Shown here in pieces: positions 1 through 13,991 of a DNA stretch of 64,000 nucleotides. The first letter of the stretch is position 1. Every line of letters begins with the position of its first letter. A program made the translations under genes and the position numbers. The notes under the pieces are model-generated. The model was not told the origin of the DNA, made no database searches, and saw nothing but the letters and a program-made list of their open reading frames with translations. Source of the DNA: Luzula sylvatica (Eukaryota > Streptophyta > Magnoliopsida > Poales > Juncaceae); the NCBI GenBank assembly GCA_946800325.1, contig OX326961.1, forward strand, positions 36,103,043 to 36,167,042, written 5' to 3'.

Positions 1-2097
1 TGAATTTATTTTTTATTTATTATATTATATAAATATAACATAGATTATTATTTTGGTGTATTTGTATCTTATATATTTTGAAAAAATATCATATCATCAT
101 ATCATAATCGTTTCTGATACGATGACTGTATCTTTATCTATTAGTGCAACATTAATAGCGGTCGTTGTTCTAAAATGTCAAGGAAAGCATTATTTTTAGA
201 TCTAATATTTTTGTGTATAAAGCAAACAAACATAAATTATATTATATAACTAATACCTAATCATTCTTTTTTTGCGCTTCATATTTTTCTTAAAATAACA
301 CCGAAAAGTTCATAACCGCCATCTATACAATATACATATTATTTTGCATATAGATTACTCTTCAAAATTAACCGCAATTTGTTATATACATAAAAAATTG
401 TGCCTGCATATAAATTTTCTACTGCATTTCAAGTTAACTCGTGCAAAAAACTATAATAATTTAAGACGGGAAAAATCACAGGAATGACATAAAACTTAAA
501 AGTGTGCTTATTTGAGTTAATGATAATTAATATTTTTGTGATGAAATTTTCAGAAAGATGCGAAACACAAATAAATAAAATTATAATATATTAGATGTGT
601 ATCATAATTATTAACTTCATGGAAATAGGCCAAAGCCTACTAGTTTTCATTATAGACATAAACTGTATTTAATCACGGGTTTAGCGGTCCCGATCCGTTT
701 GCGATGAGGTGAGTTTTGAAGTTTTGAGAATTTCAGCTAATAGATGGGTGATCTACGATCGTCCTAGATACCTAATATTAGAAATAACGCAACTCATTTT
801 TCTAAAAATATTGAAGAGATTGAGGATATTTGCTAAAAAAAAACCATATTAATTCTCTACTGTTTGATCATATGTCGTTATCTCTCTCCCCTTTCCCTAC
901 TTTCTAATACGAGTAGCTTTCATTCGTTTTTTATGAAAAAAATTCACGTATCATTTTACAAAAAGAATTTTAAACCTTGTTATGTTATATTTTTTTGCGA
1001 AATTGAGTAGGCATGTGAATTCCATTTATATGACTTTTCCATAATTATAAAATTAACATGAAAACTAACCTTTGTTATATTAGTTCATTTTAAAAATACA
1101 TTGTTATCTTATTTAAATGTGCACCAAACTTTGTTATCTTATTTCAACGCGAAATTTAAATCTATTCTATTATATATAAGACAAAAACACCCAAACAAGT
1201 TTTTCTTATAGTTTGAAAAATATGTATATCTAGTACGTTGATTATTAGGAAAGTAATATCATGGTTGTACAACGTACCTAACTTGCTGGTCTATTTCCAT
1301 GCAACAAGGGACAAATTTTTGATGTATCATGTATCAATGAAATGTCACCCATGTATTTATTAGGACAAGCCCTAACATAACAGGAGAAAACGAGTCACAT
1401 TAATTTTCAGAGACCATATTATTAATCAACTCTGTCAGATCACAATTAACCAAACTTAATTGATGGGCTAATACAGGCCCTTAACAGCCCCAATTAAACA
1501 AGCCCATAAATTGTTAATACTTATAAGTTTGGCACATAAAATCAAATATGTATGATAAAGGGGTCATAAACACGAAAATAGGAGCCATAACAGTACACCA
1601 AGGAAAAAGCTAGTCTGGTATGAATGAGCACAGGGAAAGTAAACAAGCAAGAAAACCTGCATGTGGACCCTTCTTTCTAAAAGTTCAAATCAAACCCCAA
1701 GAATTTAAAACTATACTTATTTAAGAAAACCCTAACCTAAATTGAGTAGTAAATATAATGAGATCATTTGAAGTTGAATATTAATTAGAGAATAAGATGT
1801 ATTTTAATGATCAAGGTAAAGTATACCCATATATACAAACAAACAAGAGAATAAGTTATAAGGGTATTTTTGAGAGGAAATAAGAGAGGGTTGGAAAGGA
1901 TTGCATAGGAAGTGGAGGATTGGAAAGGATTGCATAGGAATAGGAATGGTGGTGTGATGGCTATCATGAGGCCATCATAGCTTCTTTTTTGGTGTCAGGA
2001 AAGAAAGGAAAAGAGAGGGTGTGGGAGAAAGAGAAAAAAAGGTAAACTCTCAATGATAAAGCAATGGATTACAAAATCATCTCTGCCCTACCCCACT

Positions 2098-2100
<3 letters not shown>

Positions 2101-2155
<55 letters not shown>
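2101..2155. repeat. (CT)n microsatellite, 55 bp
   Basis: Uninterrupted CT dinucleotides set in a longer pyrimidine-rich strand. First of eleven long GA/CT tracts in the first 22 kb. Confidence 0.97.
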
Positions 2156-2161
<6 letters not shown>

Positions 2162-4256
2162 CTCCCTCCTCTCTCTCTCTGTATTAATATCAGGGATGTT
2201 GCTCTTTACTCTCTGCCTCCAGTCAGTCCCCTCTCACTCTCTTGTCCATATCCTCTTTTCATTTCATCTCCACCCTAAATTTCACACTCATACAATTCTT
2301 TGCATAGTTCTCATTTATATACCAATGAAAAGAAAAGAGAAAGTTGAATAAATGGTAATTGGAGGATAGTGCAATGGAGGAAATAAGAGAGAATAATAAA
2401 TTTGGTGATTTTATAAGTATATATGAAATGAGGATATGTATAGTAAGTATGTATTCTGACAAAGAGAAGTCATAATCTCAGAAAGCAGTAAAATACTCTG
2501 TTGAAGACTGACACAACTTTAATGCACTTTCTCGCTCTCTTCTCTTCTCTGTCTTGGTATCAGTATCACCCCCTTATTTTACTCCTCGCCTTTTCTCTTC
2601 CCCTTTTACCATAAATTTTGTATTTTCTTTTTCTTTTTTACTACCTTTGTGTTTCTATTGATAACTCTCACCGAGATGGCCCATTTTTTAGTTGAGATTA
2701 TGCCTTGTCTCTTCTTTGACGTGTCGCGTCGTAATTGGACGGTTTGATGGAATTATTATATGATTATTTGAAGCATATTTTGTCATTCTTGGAAGAAATA
2801 TATTTAAGGAAGAATGAGAATTCAGCTTTTCTGATTTTCTAATGGAATGGTTTTGTTTTTGTTAAGCTTAATATTAATTTGCAAAGGATAAAATGTACTT
2901 GTTTAATATCATCATTAAATAATTTTTAACAAAGTTTGTAATAATTTTTTGTTTCTCTTTCACACTTTGGAATTCTCGAGTCATCCGATTATGACTGGTA
3001 TATACAATTTATCATTGCTTGCATTATTGATCTTTAAGAATAATATTTCTCAGTAGAAATTTATTATATGTCATTATTTTTAATCTACATTTCAGTAATC
3101 TCAAGAAAGCTCATCACTTTGATGATTTATAATATAAACCGTACGCTTTTGATATAAAGTCTAGTTAAATATTTCCACACACACTACAAAATTTGGAAAA
3201 GTTTATTTTCACAAAAATAATTTAAATGGTACATTACAAATTATTGTTAGTTATATAACTTAAAAAGATTAATGAATCTTGTTTTTATAAGAAATATTTT
3301 AAATTTGTGTCTTCATATTTTTCTACTTTTCTTTTCTTTTTCTCCAGTTCTTTAAAAAATTAATCATCTTGGGTGGAATATTTTATTCAACTTATAAAAA
3401 TATTCACAAATAAATTGTTTCAAAATTTCTCTGTGTTAGTAAATTGTGAAAGAATTTTTTTTTATAAACAAATACATCTTTGCATAATTATTTTATAATA
3501 TATTATTAAAAGTGCGTTTGATGAACACCGATTTAAAATATCTCATATCGCAGAGCGGGACTATTTACGGTATCCATTCATTTATTGTCCAGTTCTGTCT
3601 AGATTTTGATTTATGTCTAGTAAATAAGTACATAAGTACTCTAGAGAGTTTCCTTATTTACGGGCAATGCGAGATTTGAGGACATGAAACAAATTAAGTG
3701 AGATGGTTTACTTAAGAAAGAAATTTCATAATATTCCAACTTGGTATTGAACATTATAGAAAATAAGAAATAATTAAATTTCTATCATAAACCAAAAACA
3801 ATAATCTTAAATATGGAATGTGCCCCTTTCATGTTATACAACATATGATTTTTTGTGTCTCAAATTCAACCAACTGGGTTATGGGCCAATTGTCGGTATC
3901 AAATTGAACTAGTTCTATACAATATAAAATAAAGACAAATTTATTTCAACGGGACTCGCAATATATTATTTTGATTATAACAAGTCGATCAACTTAACAT
4001 GTCAATTTAAAATTTTGAGATATTATTCAACGGGAGTCGCAATATATTATGTCAATCGAATTGTCGCGGCAAAAAACAAAACAAAACTCGTGTTTATGAT
4101 GTAACTACCCTTTTTAAGTCATCTCTTTTGTTTGCAAGAGCACAAATTGGTGCTTGCAAACAAAACTAATGAGATATTATTCCTTGCTTGGCTTCATCTT
4201 TCATATCCTCTGGGTTCAAAGAGAGAAAAAAAAAGAGCTGAAAAGACTAATGCCAT

Positions 4257-4259
<3 letters not shown>

Positions 4260-4303
<44 letters not shown>
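4260..4303. repeat. (GA)n microsatellite, 44 bp
   Basis: Uninterrupted GA dinucleotides. Frames across it encode only Arg-Glu repeats and are not genes. Confidence 0.97.
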
Positions 4304-4306
<3 letters not shown>

Positions 4307-5051
4307 TTTTAGAGTGAGAAAGGAGAAAGAGAACCCCCTCCAACCTCTCAGCAGTACCCCTTTATGCTGCTTTCTTTCTTTTTACATGGGGATGGATTAA
4401 TTGGTTACATCATTTATTTCTAAACAAGAAAGTTTGTGGTATTCATTCAATTTGTATCTTCTGCCATATTAATTAGCCTACAGTAAAAAAATTACTGCCA
4501 CTTAGTAATTTCTTTCCTGATGAAAATATATCTTTTTGATTTTGAAAATTTACAAAATTATTTAAATGATGAAAAAACAAGCTAGTTCAAAGAGAAGAAG
4601 GATACAGGGTGTAGAACTTGTAGCCAATTATCATTTATTCATTTTTTTATGTTTTGCTATTGGAGGTATTCGACCTTTTCCAAATCACAAGTCAAATGAA
4701 TACAAACAGGCAAGTAAGTGACTTTAAATTAGTATGATATGAATAGTGTACGACAATTTATTTCATAAAAAGAAACAAAAAAAACATGGACCAATATAAA
4801 CATTGCCGATCAGATCTTATAAAAACACATTTTTTACCCATATAAGCATCCCATATTTTTTAACCACATAAGCATATTATTTTTTAGAGCTCGTCTCCAC
4901 CGCTGGCGCCGGCCTTATTTATCGTCGTTATTGCCGGTCTTATAAAATATATTACTAACATGCAAAAATGTATAACAAATTTATAAATTTACATAATAAC
5001 ATATGAAGATGTATGTATAGATAATAGTTAGAAAAATTGTGGGTTTTTTTA

Positions 5052-5433
5052 GGCCAAATTTCATATGTACCCCTGCAAAGCCCTCACAATTTCATATATA
5101 TCCTTGCAAAACGTGAAATATCATGAATATTCCTACAAAATTATTATTAATTTCATGAATACCTTTTTGTTAGATTTTTGTTAACTATCCGTTAAAATTA
5201 CCGCTAAATTTTGTTTTTCCGATTTTACCCCTATCTAAATATGGAATAAAATTTATGTCGGAAAAATCGAAAAGACACAAATTAGCGATAATCTGACGGG
5301 ATAGTTAACTGAAATCTAACAAAAAAGGCAATCGTGAAATATTAGTAGTTTTGTAGGTTATTCATGATATTTCACGTTTTGCAGGGGTATACGTGAAATT
5401 GTATGGTTTTGAAGGGGAACACAAAATTCTGCC
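5052..5433. mobile_element. foldback MITE with long inverted repeats (Mutator-like)
   Basis: The first about 130 bases (ggccaaatttcatatg...) are the imperfect reverse complement of the last about 130 (...aaaattctgcc). Both arms carry the phrases tgcaaaacgtgaaatatcat and tacccctgcaaa. The flanks gttttttta and ttcttttta match at 7 of 9 bases, which suits a worn 9-bp Mutator-type target duplication. It has no coding capacity. Confidence 0.7.
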
Positions 5434-6239
5434 TTCTTTTTAAATATGGTTTAAAACTTAAATCAACAAATCAAAAGTACTTTTACTAGCTAAATGTTTG
5501 CTTGTTAGAACAAGTACCAAATTTATGATTTGAATATTAGTCCCATTGAAATTGCAAAAGAAATAATTAACCGTCCGAATTAAATGCCTAGGGAAGCCGT
5601 TGCAAATTTCCAAGGACACAGCCTAGCCATTAATCCATAAAAAAAAAGCATATATTGATGACATTATTAATAAGAGGAATATATATGTCTTGACCTAAAT
5701 ATTAGTGCACAGCTATATATCCCCTAGAGATATATATCATATACATTTTTGGAATACTTTTAAAGCTCGCCCAACAATTTTCCCCCAAATGTTTTCATAA
5801 TTCCTATGAAGAAAAAAAGTATATCTATACTTTTGATAAAATTAGAAAGTTCTAAAAAAGCTACATACAATGCTTATATTAAACAACATAAAAAAGGTGA
5901 TAATAATATCGTACTATGACTATTATGCAACACATATTTGATGATAAATATTGTAGTGATTAACAAAACTTTTGGTATATATTGTCATTGAACATATCAT
6001 GAGTAATTTACCAGCACAAGCTATTTTATTTATCACCCAAAACCAAAATGTGGAAAATGTAGGAAGTGTTCTAACAAGTCCTAGAGAGAGAGAAAACTGT
6101 ATTAGCATAGCAAAGCAAAGAAAAATGTGTTTTGGCCTGAATATCTCTGACCATCTAGCTATGTATTCTGTAGAGAGAGAAAGATGAAAGACTAGAGACT
6201 AACCAAGGAGTGTAATACAAGCAAGGCATTGTTTGTTTT

Positions 6240-6241
<2 letters not shown>

Positions 6242-6284
<43 letters not shown>
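6242..6284. repeat. (GA)n microsatellite, 43 bp
   Basis: Uninterrupted GA dinucleotides, about 8.1 kb upstream of the KANADI start codon. Confidence 0.97.
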
Positions 6285-6286
<2 letters not shown>

Positions 6287-6460
6287 ATGGGAACAGAAAC
6301 AAAGTGAATGTGAATGAATGATGGGGTCATGATCATTTAATAATTTGTATGTAAGAAAAAGAAAGGGTGTAGTTAAAGCTAGCCATTACTGCCACAGCCA
6401 CTGCGTCCTCATATTCATCAATTTTGATTTTCTACTTCTCTCATCTCTATATTAATATAA

Positions 6461-6685
6461 GGGAAGTTGTATGATAGACTAATGTTTTTACGACAAATTT
6501 TTTTTTCAAAAAATATTTAAAGATATTTTAGATATTTATCAATTAATTTTTCAGAATTTTTATTTTGTATAGTATTAAATGATAAATATATATTTGAATC
6601 TTACAAAAAAAATTTATTAGTTGACAAATATTCAAAATATTTTTTGATTTATTATAAGAAAATAGGTATATCGTAGAACTCCCTG
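6461..6685. mobile_element. foldback MITE, about 225 bp
   Basis: The left end gggaagttgtatgatagact pairs imperfectly with the reverse complement of the right end (gggagttctacgatatacct). The same terminal motif, G-rich then AGTTcTAtcrTA, bounds the element at 7359-7600, so the two belong to one MITE family. The flanking 9-mers agree only partly, so the exact right border may be off by a few bases. Confidence 0.6.
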
Positions 6686-6993
6686 TTAATAATATAACAC
6701 ATCCATGCTCGTGTTGGTCTATCCGAGTCAACACTATTTATTGATGTAGAAGACAGAGAATTAATATCACTATTTCATCCATACTCTACATTTTGTTTTT
6801 CTTAAATGTTCCGGTGGTATTTAATTTAATTTAATTCGTATCTTTATTTATATAGTATACATATATTATGACACACACACATGTGACATGTACGTGCATA
6901 ATTAGATTTGGAGTATATTTCAACGTCCAACTAACAAGTACAATACATACACACATACACAAAATTATCACGACATGAATCAAGATAAACTTT

Positions 6994-7293
6994 GGGGAAT
7001 TTTACTATGCCCCTCAGATTCCCCCCACTGTTCACGATATGGTGAATAGTGGGGGATGGTAATAATACTCCCCACCAATTTGTATTCTTCATGTCAATTA
7101 ACGGGTAATTGTGTTTTGAATTAACGGTTAATTCAAATGTAATTAATAGTTAATACAATTGTATTAGTCATCAATATAATTAATAATTTCAATTAACCAT
7201 CAATTCAAATGGGGGTACGAAGTTGGGAGATGGATATTAGCCCCCACACATCGTGAATAGTGGGGGAAAATGGGGGGCACACTAAATGGCCTC
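6994..7293. mobile_element. 300-bp MITE with perfect 9-bp target duplication
   Basis: The 9-mer ataaacttt stands on both sides (6985-6993 and 7294-7302). The arms are imperfect inverted repeats sharing C-runs and the phrases ttcccccactrttcacgat and tgcccc. The 9-bp duplication points to the Mutator superfamily. The interior repeats aattaa phrases and codes for nothing. Confidence 0.82.
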
Positions 7294-7358
7294 ATAAACT
7301 TTCACAACATTATGTTTAATAAATATTTGTGGGAATAAGATTATGGGGTTTCTTAAGA

Positions 7359-7600
7359 GGGGAGTTCTATCGTACATCCTTTTTGCTTATGATACACCCG
7401 TTTTCAAGGGTATTTTGAGTGATTATCAATTAATGATTATTTAAGGTAATTTTTTAAGTGCATTTATAAATGAATGATAAGCTAAATAGGAAATTTGAAT
7501 TGTTCATTAAATAAAAAATATCTTTAAAAAGTAAAATTTATGATACACTTTTTTAAATATCCAAAATACCCTTTTAAAAGGGTGTATGATAGAACTCTCC
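7359..7600. mobile_element. 242-bp MITE with perfect 9-bp target duplication
   Basis: The 9-mer ttcttaaga flanks it at 7350-7358 and 7601-7609. The termini are inverted copies: ggggagttctatcgtacatc against the reverse complement of the right end, ggagagttctatcatacacc. It belongs to the same family as the element at 6461. Confidence 0.85.
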
Positions 7601-7907
7601 TTCTTAAGAAGTCTGAATTGTGGTTTGATTAAGTTAAGTATAAGGATAAGGACCACCATATATGATAATATGTAATGGCACTTGGGAAATTACAGACTCA
7701 CATGGAGAAGCTTCTCTCTTGTCTTGAGAGTTGAGAGACAAACTCTTCAAATATATATTTATGGGGGGCATGGTTTGAGCATTGTCCTTTCATTGGTATG
7801 TTTTCCTTGGACCCTACCAAGAATGTTATGTTATCTCTTATATCTTATTTTATCCTTAATATACCTCTTATTTGGAAAAATATTTATATATATACGAGAA
7901 TTACCAT

Positions 7908-7910
<3 letters not shown>

Positions 7911-7997
<87 letters not shown>
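7911..7997. repeat. (GA)n microsatellite, 87 bp
   Basis: The longest GA run in the window, about 43 uninterrupted dinucleotides followed by GGG. Confidence 0.98.
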
Positions 7998-8001
<4 letters not shown>

Positions 8002-9084
8002 CAATGAGGGATAATGGGGCAGAATCCACGGAGCAATCCATTCTCCCAAATGTCCTTGAGATTTGTTTTCCTAATTATTGCCCTTTTATTTACCCCAAAA
8101 TCATCATCATCATCTCATCCATTTCATTGTACCTCCCTATTTTCACCTAAATTATCTAACCCTTCTTCGTTATTATCATACACTGAATTTTTAACATTAC
8201 CACAATTATATTACAATTATATTGAATTCAAATTCAAAACCTGAAGCTCAAATGAACTATGTTATGCGGATACTTTAAAAATCAAACCGTATCATATCAG
8301 ATATTTTACGTAACGTATCCGAATATTTTATTTAAAATAATAACAAATATTTATTGGATATTTTCGGATACTTGTTAAATAGTTCTAACGTATCAATAAA
8401 TGTACTTGATAAACAAAATTATCAATTTGAAATCAAAATAAATAACTAAATATAATTAACTTTTACTCAATAAGAAGTTGATTATGTAATAACAAACTTT
8501 TAGTTTATTTTATATCAAAATATAATATATAAAAATATTAAATATATAAATTATAACTAATAAAATAATAAAATATTATATATAATTGAAGAGTCATATC
8601 CAATTTTTTCTGAAAATTATCGTATCATTGCATTTGTAACGTGTCGGATACAGGGCCGCGTGTCGGATACAGGGCCGGCCCGGAATTTTGAAGTACCCGA
8701 AACAAAATTGAAGAACGGTCTCGTAAATTAACATAATCGAGAAATTCAACATAATTATTAGTCAATTTTGACCAAATTAACAACCAAAACAATCAATTTA
8801 CAAACAAATTACATCCAATTTTAGTCCAATTTACAATGAAATTATCAAATCGACAAATAATTTTAGCCCCAAATTTGATTCGAATTCAATTTCGGTTGAA
8901 AAAACTAAGGTAGAGATAAAATTACATTGAGAGAGAAAGGGATTATACAATATAGGGATAGTATTAAGTCGCTGCAGAATAATTACAAAGAAAACCAAAT
9001 AAATTCCCACCAAAATCGCCTGAAATTCGTAAAATTCCAACCCGTCACGAAATCTCGAAATCATCCAAAGTCCACCGAAATCCC
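7998..9084. other. AT-rich DNA with a short tandem duplication
   Basis: No gene seen. At 8641-8679 a 19-base phrase beginning gtgtcggatacagggccg is repeated in tandem. The second copy runs into cagggccggcccgg, which looks like a hAT terminal repeat, but I could not find a matching opposite end. The stretch 8265-8640 contains several ggatac phrases in both orientations. Confidence 0.5.
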
Positions 9085-9753
9085 TAGGGCTGCAAACGAG
9101 CCGAGCTCGAGCGAGCTGTGCCAAGCTCAAGCTCGGCTCGGAACTTATTCGAGCTGGCTCGGCTCGTTTAGAATTATGGTTCGAGCTGAAAAATCAAGCT
9201 CAAGCTCGGCTCGTTTTAATTCGAGCTAGCTCGGCTCGGCTCAACAGTAGCTCAATTAAAAAAATAACTTAAATTTTAATTAAAAATTTATAATAATCGC
9301 GAATAAACATAAAATATTTTAAATACTAAAATATCTTAAAACATAACAATAATAAATCAAGCATACACAACACAAAACATAAAAAAATAAGATTTGAATT
9401 TGGTATTATTAATTTGTCTCCCCTAGTTAAAAAAATTTTTTAGGAGCTAAGTTGTAACCCGAATTGGAATTATTATGAAGATAAAAAATTTCTTTATAAA
9501 ATTTTATAATTAAAATAATATATATAATGTAAATTAATTATAATAAAAATATTTAATTTTTTAAATCGAGCTCAAAAAAAATTCGAGCTTAATACGAGCG
9601 AGCTGAGTCTGGCTCAAGCTCGGCTCAATAAACGTTCGAGCTAGCTCGGCTCGGCTCGTTTAATTTCGAGTTAATATCGAGCGAGCTATTATCGAACTAT
9701 TATCGAGTCGAGCTCGAGCGAGCCACGAGCCACGAGCTAAAGTTGCAGCCCTA
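9085..9753. mobile_element. 669-bp non-autonomous hAT element rich in GAGC
   Basis: It starts tagggctgcaaacgagcc and ends with the inverse, gttgcagcccta, and is flanked by the perfect 8-mer gaaatccc (9077-9084 and 9754-9761), the hAT duplication size. Both subterminal zones are arrays of cgagct and ggctcg (for example 9103-9250 and 9590-9735), while the centre is AT-rich and non-coding. Such subterminal motif arrays in hAT elements are usually transposase binding sites; that role is inferred here. Confidence 0.88.
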
Positions 9754-9910
9754 GAAATCCCCACCAAAATGGCTTGAAATCTACCCAATATCAGTGAATT
9801 AACCTCTTGAACTAATCTTCTTTCTTAAATCCATGTTTTTCTCGAGAAATTTCAACCAAAATTCCAACCCGCGGCCATACCCTAGGTTTTTTCGTTTTCC
9901 AGCAAGAACG

Positions 9911-9912
<2 letters not shown>

Positions 9913-9968
<56 letters not shown>
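9913..9968. repeat. (GA)n microsatellite, 56 bp
   Basis: Uninterrupted GA dinucleotides. Confidence 0.97.
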
Positions 9969-9970
<2 letters not shown>

Positions 9971-11234
9971 CTGGTGGTATGCGGGTCGGATCGGTGTCAA
10001 CAGGTTAGATCCGGATCCGAAATTAGAAACAACAAGTCGGTGGGCTATATTTTACCTATATTTATATATTTATATATACATATGTAAAAAAGATATTTTT
10101 GGATCCCAAAAATATTTGGACCCGAGCTCAGATTTTATTGGCCTTACATAAGGACCGAACCTGGTCGGATATACTATCCGTGTAACGTAGCAAATTAATA
10201 TATGCACGCATCGTTAACTAAAGTAGATAACTAAATAAATCATATATTATCTATAAAGAAAGTGCAAATTGGAGATGGTATAGAAATCATATACAATATG
10301 CATGACTTTTATTTATTCTGACACGAGATTGGATTTAGATACCATGTTTGATTTAGGATTAAAGCTAAAGCAAGGAATAATTATTCTATAATATTTGTCA
10401 AATTCCCCAAAAGCTACTTAATTAACTAATCAAGTAACTAATTATTAATTAAGAGATTGTCATGTGACGACATCTCAGTGTCACGTGAGCTGCGAGAATC
10501 TCGCTTCTTCTTTATAATTTCATCTAATTTCTTCTTCTTCTTGGAATTCCACATTCTTCGCTGGATATTCCCAAATCCCCACATATTGACCTTTCATTCC
10601 TATGCATCATCATTACCCAATTATTATTTTCCCTTTCTCACAGGTGGCACTTTTCTACTGGTCCATTTATTCAATTCCTCATATTGTACTTACTGCCTTC
10701 CTACCTAAGAATCTTTCTAAATAATTACTACCTCATTTTGCTTTTCTTTTTTTTTTCTTTTTTTTTTCATAAAGAAACTAGTATCCAATATATATTGACA
10801 TTTATATATTTCTTTTTTCAAATATAAAAAAGTGGCTTGTCTTTATACTAATATGAATGATATATAATTTAATACAAAGGAACGACCTATAAAGTGGACC
10901 TTGTTAAATGTACCGTTTTGGCATTACTACCGTGTCTACAGACCCACTGGACTCCATACATGTAACTATTTCGTTGATTGAGCTAACAAGATAGGGACCA
11001 TTTTTCACATTACCAATTTTCATTTATCACAGAATCAAATTTTACTTGTCAAAATATTATCAAAGCAAAGTTAATTGGTCCTTGGTTGTTATTATATACA
11101 GGGTCAAATAAGTCCAAGTTAATATTCAATTGAAAATTGTATTTTGAACTACATATGAGCCAAAGCAATAAATACCATAGATATAGGATCTTGCATGTAT
11201 GTATGGGACTCGCATGGGAGAGGTACTTATTTGT

Positions 11235-11287
11235 TTTCTCTGTGTGTGCGTGTGTGTGTTGTGGGTGTGGGTGTGTGGGTGTGTGAA
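11235..11287. repeat. impure (GT)n tract
   Basis: GT dinucleotides interrupted by GGG and GC, about 53 bases. The minus-strand frame over it gives only Thr/His/Pro-rich low-complexity peptide. Confidence 0.85.
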
Positions 11288-13633
11288 ATGAAATAATAAG
11301 ACAGTTCAAAATGTAATAAATGAATGCTGTAAAGGGGTGGGGTGACAAAGAGGGGTTATTAGGGTTACTTATTTATTATAGTAAGGTCTACACAGAGAAG
11401 AGAGCTTGGGAATCCGAGCTAAAATTGATCAGTGACATTCACTCCCCCATTTTTTATGATTTCATCTCAATTCCTTCTCTGCAAGAAGACTGTGCTTCCT
11501 TTGAATCCATTTTTTTAATTTACTAGGGGTGTTTTTGTCATTAAATGTTCTGGCCTAGGGTTTTTGAAATGTAATGCTATGAGATATGTCAAATGTATTT
11601 TTCATTATTATGTTTGGGTTTGTAATTTGGTATCTTAATCGTTCTTGCTTTTCCAAAATCAAAGTTAAAAAAGGCATTCAAAAGCAAGTTTGTAGTTCCC
11701 AATAATAAAGCTTCTCCTCTTTTTTAAAGTCAAGGATTTAATTTGGCACCTTCTTGTAGTTAAGAGTGTCATTATTTTTTATAAATATTATGTAATGATA
11801 ACATTGATAGCTATAAGTGGAGAGCCATGTAGAATCAAAATAAGTTTTAGGGTTTGGGGATCTATGCTAAGTGGGGGTAGTCAACTTGGGGTTGAGATTT
11901 GGGCATGTGGATATGACATAATAATACTAGACAAGGTTGTTGCTAGATTGGAAGGAATATTTGGGAGTATGAAAAGAGAGAATTAGAATTAGAAGATTGA
12001 AGGACTAGCTTTGTATCCATGCATGCATTTCATTAGATCTCAATATTATTTACTCGATTAATTATACATCTTATTTATTGCCCTTGATTAGAATATTAAG
12101 TACTTTAAGTACACATAAGCCAAAAAACACTCTTTTGGTCAATGGGGCTAGCTAGTTTTGTTTATTTATATCTTTTATCCTTTGAGCTAGGAAGACAAGT
12201 CCTAAAATGTGTTTACTTTCTTTGTCATATTAAATTAATGTAAAAATAACAAGTAAATCTCGAGGACAAATGCTCGCAATTAATGTTTCAGAATTTTTTG
12301 CCACATGTTGTTTGGTTTCAATTCGAATCATTTTTTCTAGCACAAATGATACCAGAAATTTATATGTAATGAAGTATATGCAATAAAGTGTGTAGTGGCT
12401 CCATTATATCATCATCTCGACCATATTAAAAAGAAGATTAAATTATATAAATGGTTCTTAGAGTATATTTCATGAGTTATTTATCCTCATTTTGGTTCAT
12501 AAAATTCTTGTTTTCCGCTTGGATCCTTAATCATAGTTATTTGTATCGGTTTGAAGAGTATAGAATAAAACATGTTAAAAGTTAGGTGGACTTTAAACTC
12601 TTGATAAGAGGAAAAATAAAGACAAAAAAAAAATAGCAATTTTCACTCTATTCAATTGGGTCTTTTCAAGAGCGTTCAGTTGAGCGCGGGGTCGCCAGAG
12701 CGTGAAATTTCTAATACAGACACGATTGGGCGAGGCTGAAACATTTATCGAGTGTGGATGGACTTCTTCTTCTGACCCGAGCGTGGTCGAGTATGACCAA
12801 TATCGTTTTTTTTCCTATTACTCTCTTGAAAGGCATGAACAAAAAAGATTTGAGTTTGGTTCTAGAAAGTTATTAGAAAGTTACTAGAACTGAAAGGGAC
12901 GACTTTTAAAAGTGAATATCAAGGGTGGTAAACGTTAGATACCCCGCCGACAATTTAATGTAATTTTCAATGGCGATACATTTTATCATCACCTGTGAAA
13001 GTAAAAAAATATAAAAAGAAATCATAAAAATTGAGGTCATATAAATCATAGTTTCATCAACGATTCTCTATAATACTTTCAACTAACGTATGTTTCGAAA
13101 TTTCCAACTACGGTACTAAATAATAAAGACGGTGCCAATGAAAAAAAAAACAATAAATGTCATAAAATATGTTATATTTTTCACCGGAGTTATTTTTATT
13201 TCACCATCACTTATAAACATTATCATAGACGAATATGTATTACTTGTATTATCATTGTCATTATTACTGTCACCATCGATAATGTTACATTATTCTTGAA
13301 AATATTTGTTTTATTTTAATTATTCCTCACCTAACTATATTGAAATTAATAATAGGCCCAAAACAGAAGGTTAAATTTTGGAGACATTTCGGAGGATACT
13401 TTATTGACCATAAATGTAGTTTATTCTAGTTAAACTCAACTCGGTACACAAATAGTCATAGACATACCAAAACGAAACCACCCTAAAAAAGGTGAAGCTG
13501 TATAGCATGGAAAAAGTGGAATTTATTGAACAAGCAAGCAAGGCAGTAATTTTAGTGACAGAGAGTTGATCACCCATTTTTACCATAAAAGAGGTAATTT
13601 ATCGAAAGAGCAAAGATGCCGAGCATTAATTAA

Positions 13634-13638
<5 letters not shown>

Positions 13639-13683
<45 letters not shown>
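13639..13683. repeat. (GA)n microsatellite, 45 bp
   Basis: Uninterrupted GA dinucleotides about 350 bp upstream of the probable KANADI TATA box. Confidence 0.97.
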
Positions 13684-13684
<1 letters not shown>

Positions 13685-13991
13685 CCCAATTTTTCCTGCA
13701 TAGGAAAAAGAACATGACAATACGTGCTCACTTGTTTCATGAAAAATAGTGAGTCTCTCCTGTTTGAGATTGTGATGCCAAAGATATGAATCAGTGAATA
13801 ATCAATCACTCACTACTCTACAATTATTCGTGGTTACACATCCTACAATTATTCTTAATTAATCAAGAACCTTAATACGATACAACTCGTATCAACCTTT
13901 AAAAGGCACTTGTGCTCTAAAGAAAGATAAAAAATAAGAAAGCCCAAATTTGAAAGAATCGAATCAAAAGGCAAGCACACGAGTCTCTCTC

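Larger units (their letters stand above)
1..5051. other. gene-free AT-rich DNA upstream of the KANADI gene
   Basis: I find no reading frame with protein-like composition, no splice-consistent exon series and no RNA gene here. Apart from two long GA/CT microsatellites (listed separately) it holds poly-purine and poly-pyrimidine patches. A 22-base phrase beginning caacggga occurs at 3949 and 4028, with one mismatch, 79 bases apart. It may be distal regulatory DNA of the KANADI gene or plain intergenic DNA. Confidence 0.6.
9762..13991. other. gene-free proximal upstream region of the KANADI gene
   Basis: No coding exon is recognisable. The region holds two GA microsatellites, a GT-rich stretch at 11,235-11,287 and a G-box core cacgtg at about 10,483. 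It is the immediate upstream region of the KANADI gene and may carry its cis-regulatory elements, but no element can be assigned from sequence alone. Confidence 0.5.

Noticed and set aside
7682..8049. Frames of up to 110 residues crossing the long GA tract
   Set aside because: They consist mainly of Arg-Glu or Ser-Leu repeats from the microsatellite.
8660..8690. hAT terminus cagggccggcccgg
   Set aside because: No matching opposite end or 8-bp duplication found within the window; left as a note only.
10457..10708. 83-residue Phe-rich frame
   Set aside because: Composition follows the TTC/TTT-rich strand; no family and no conserved motif.
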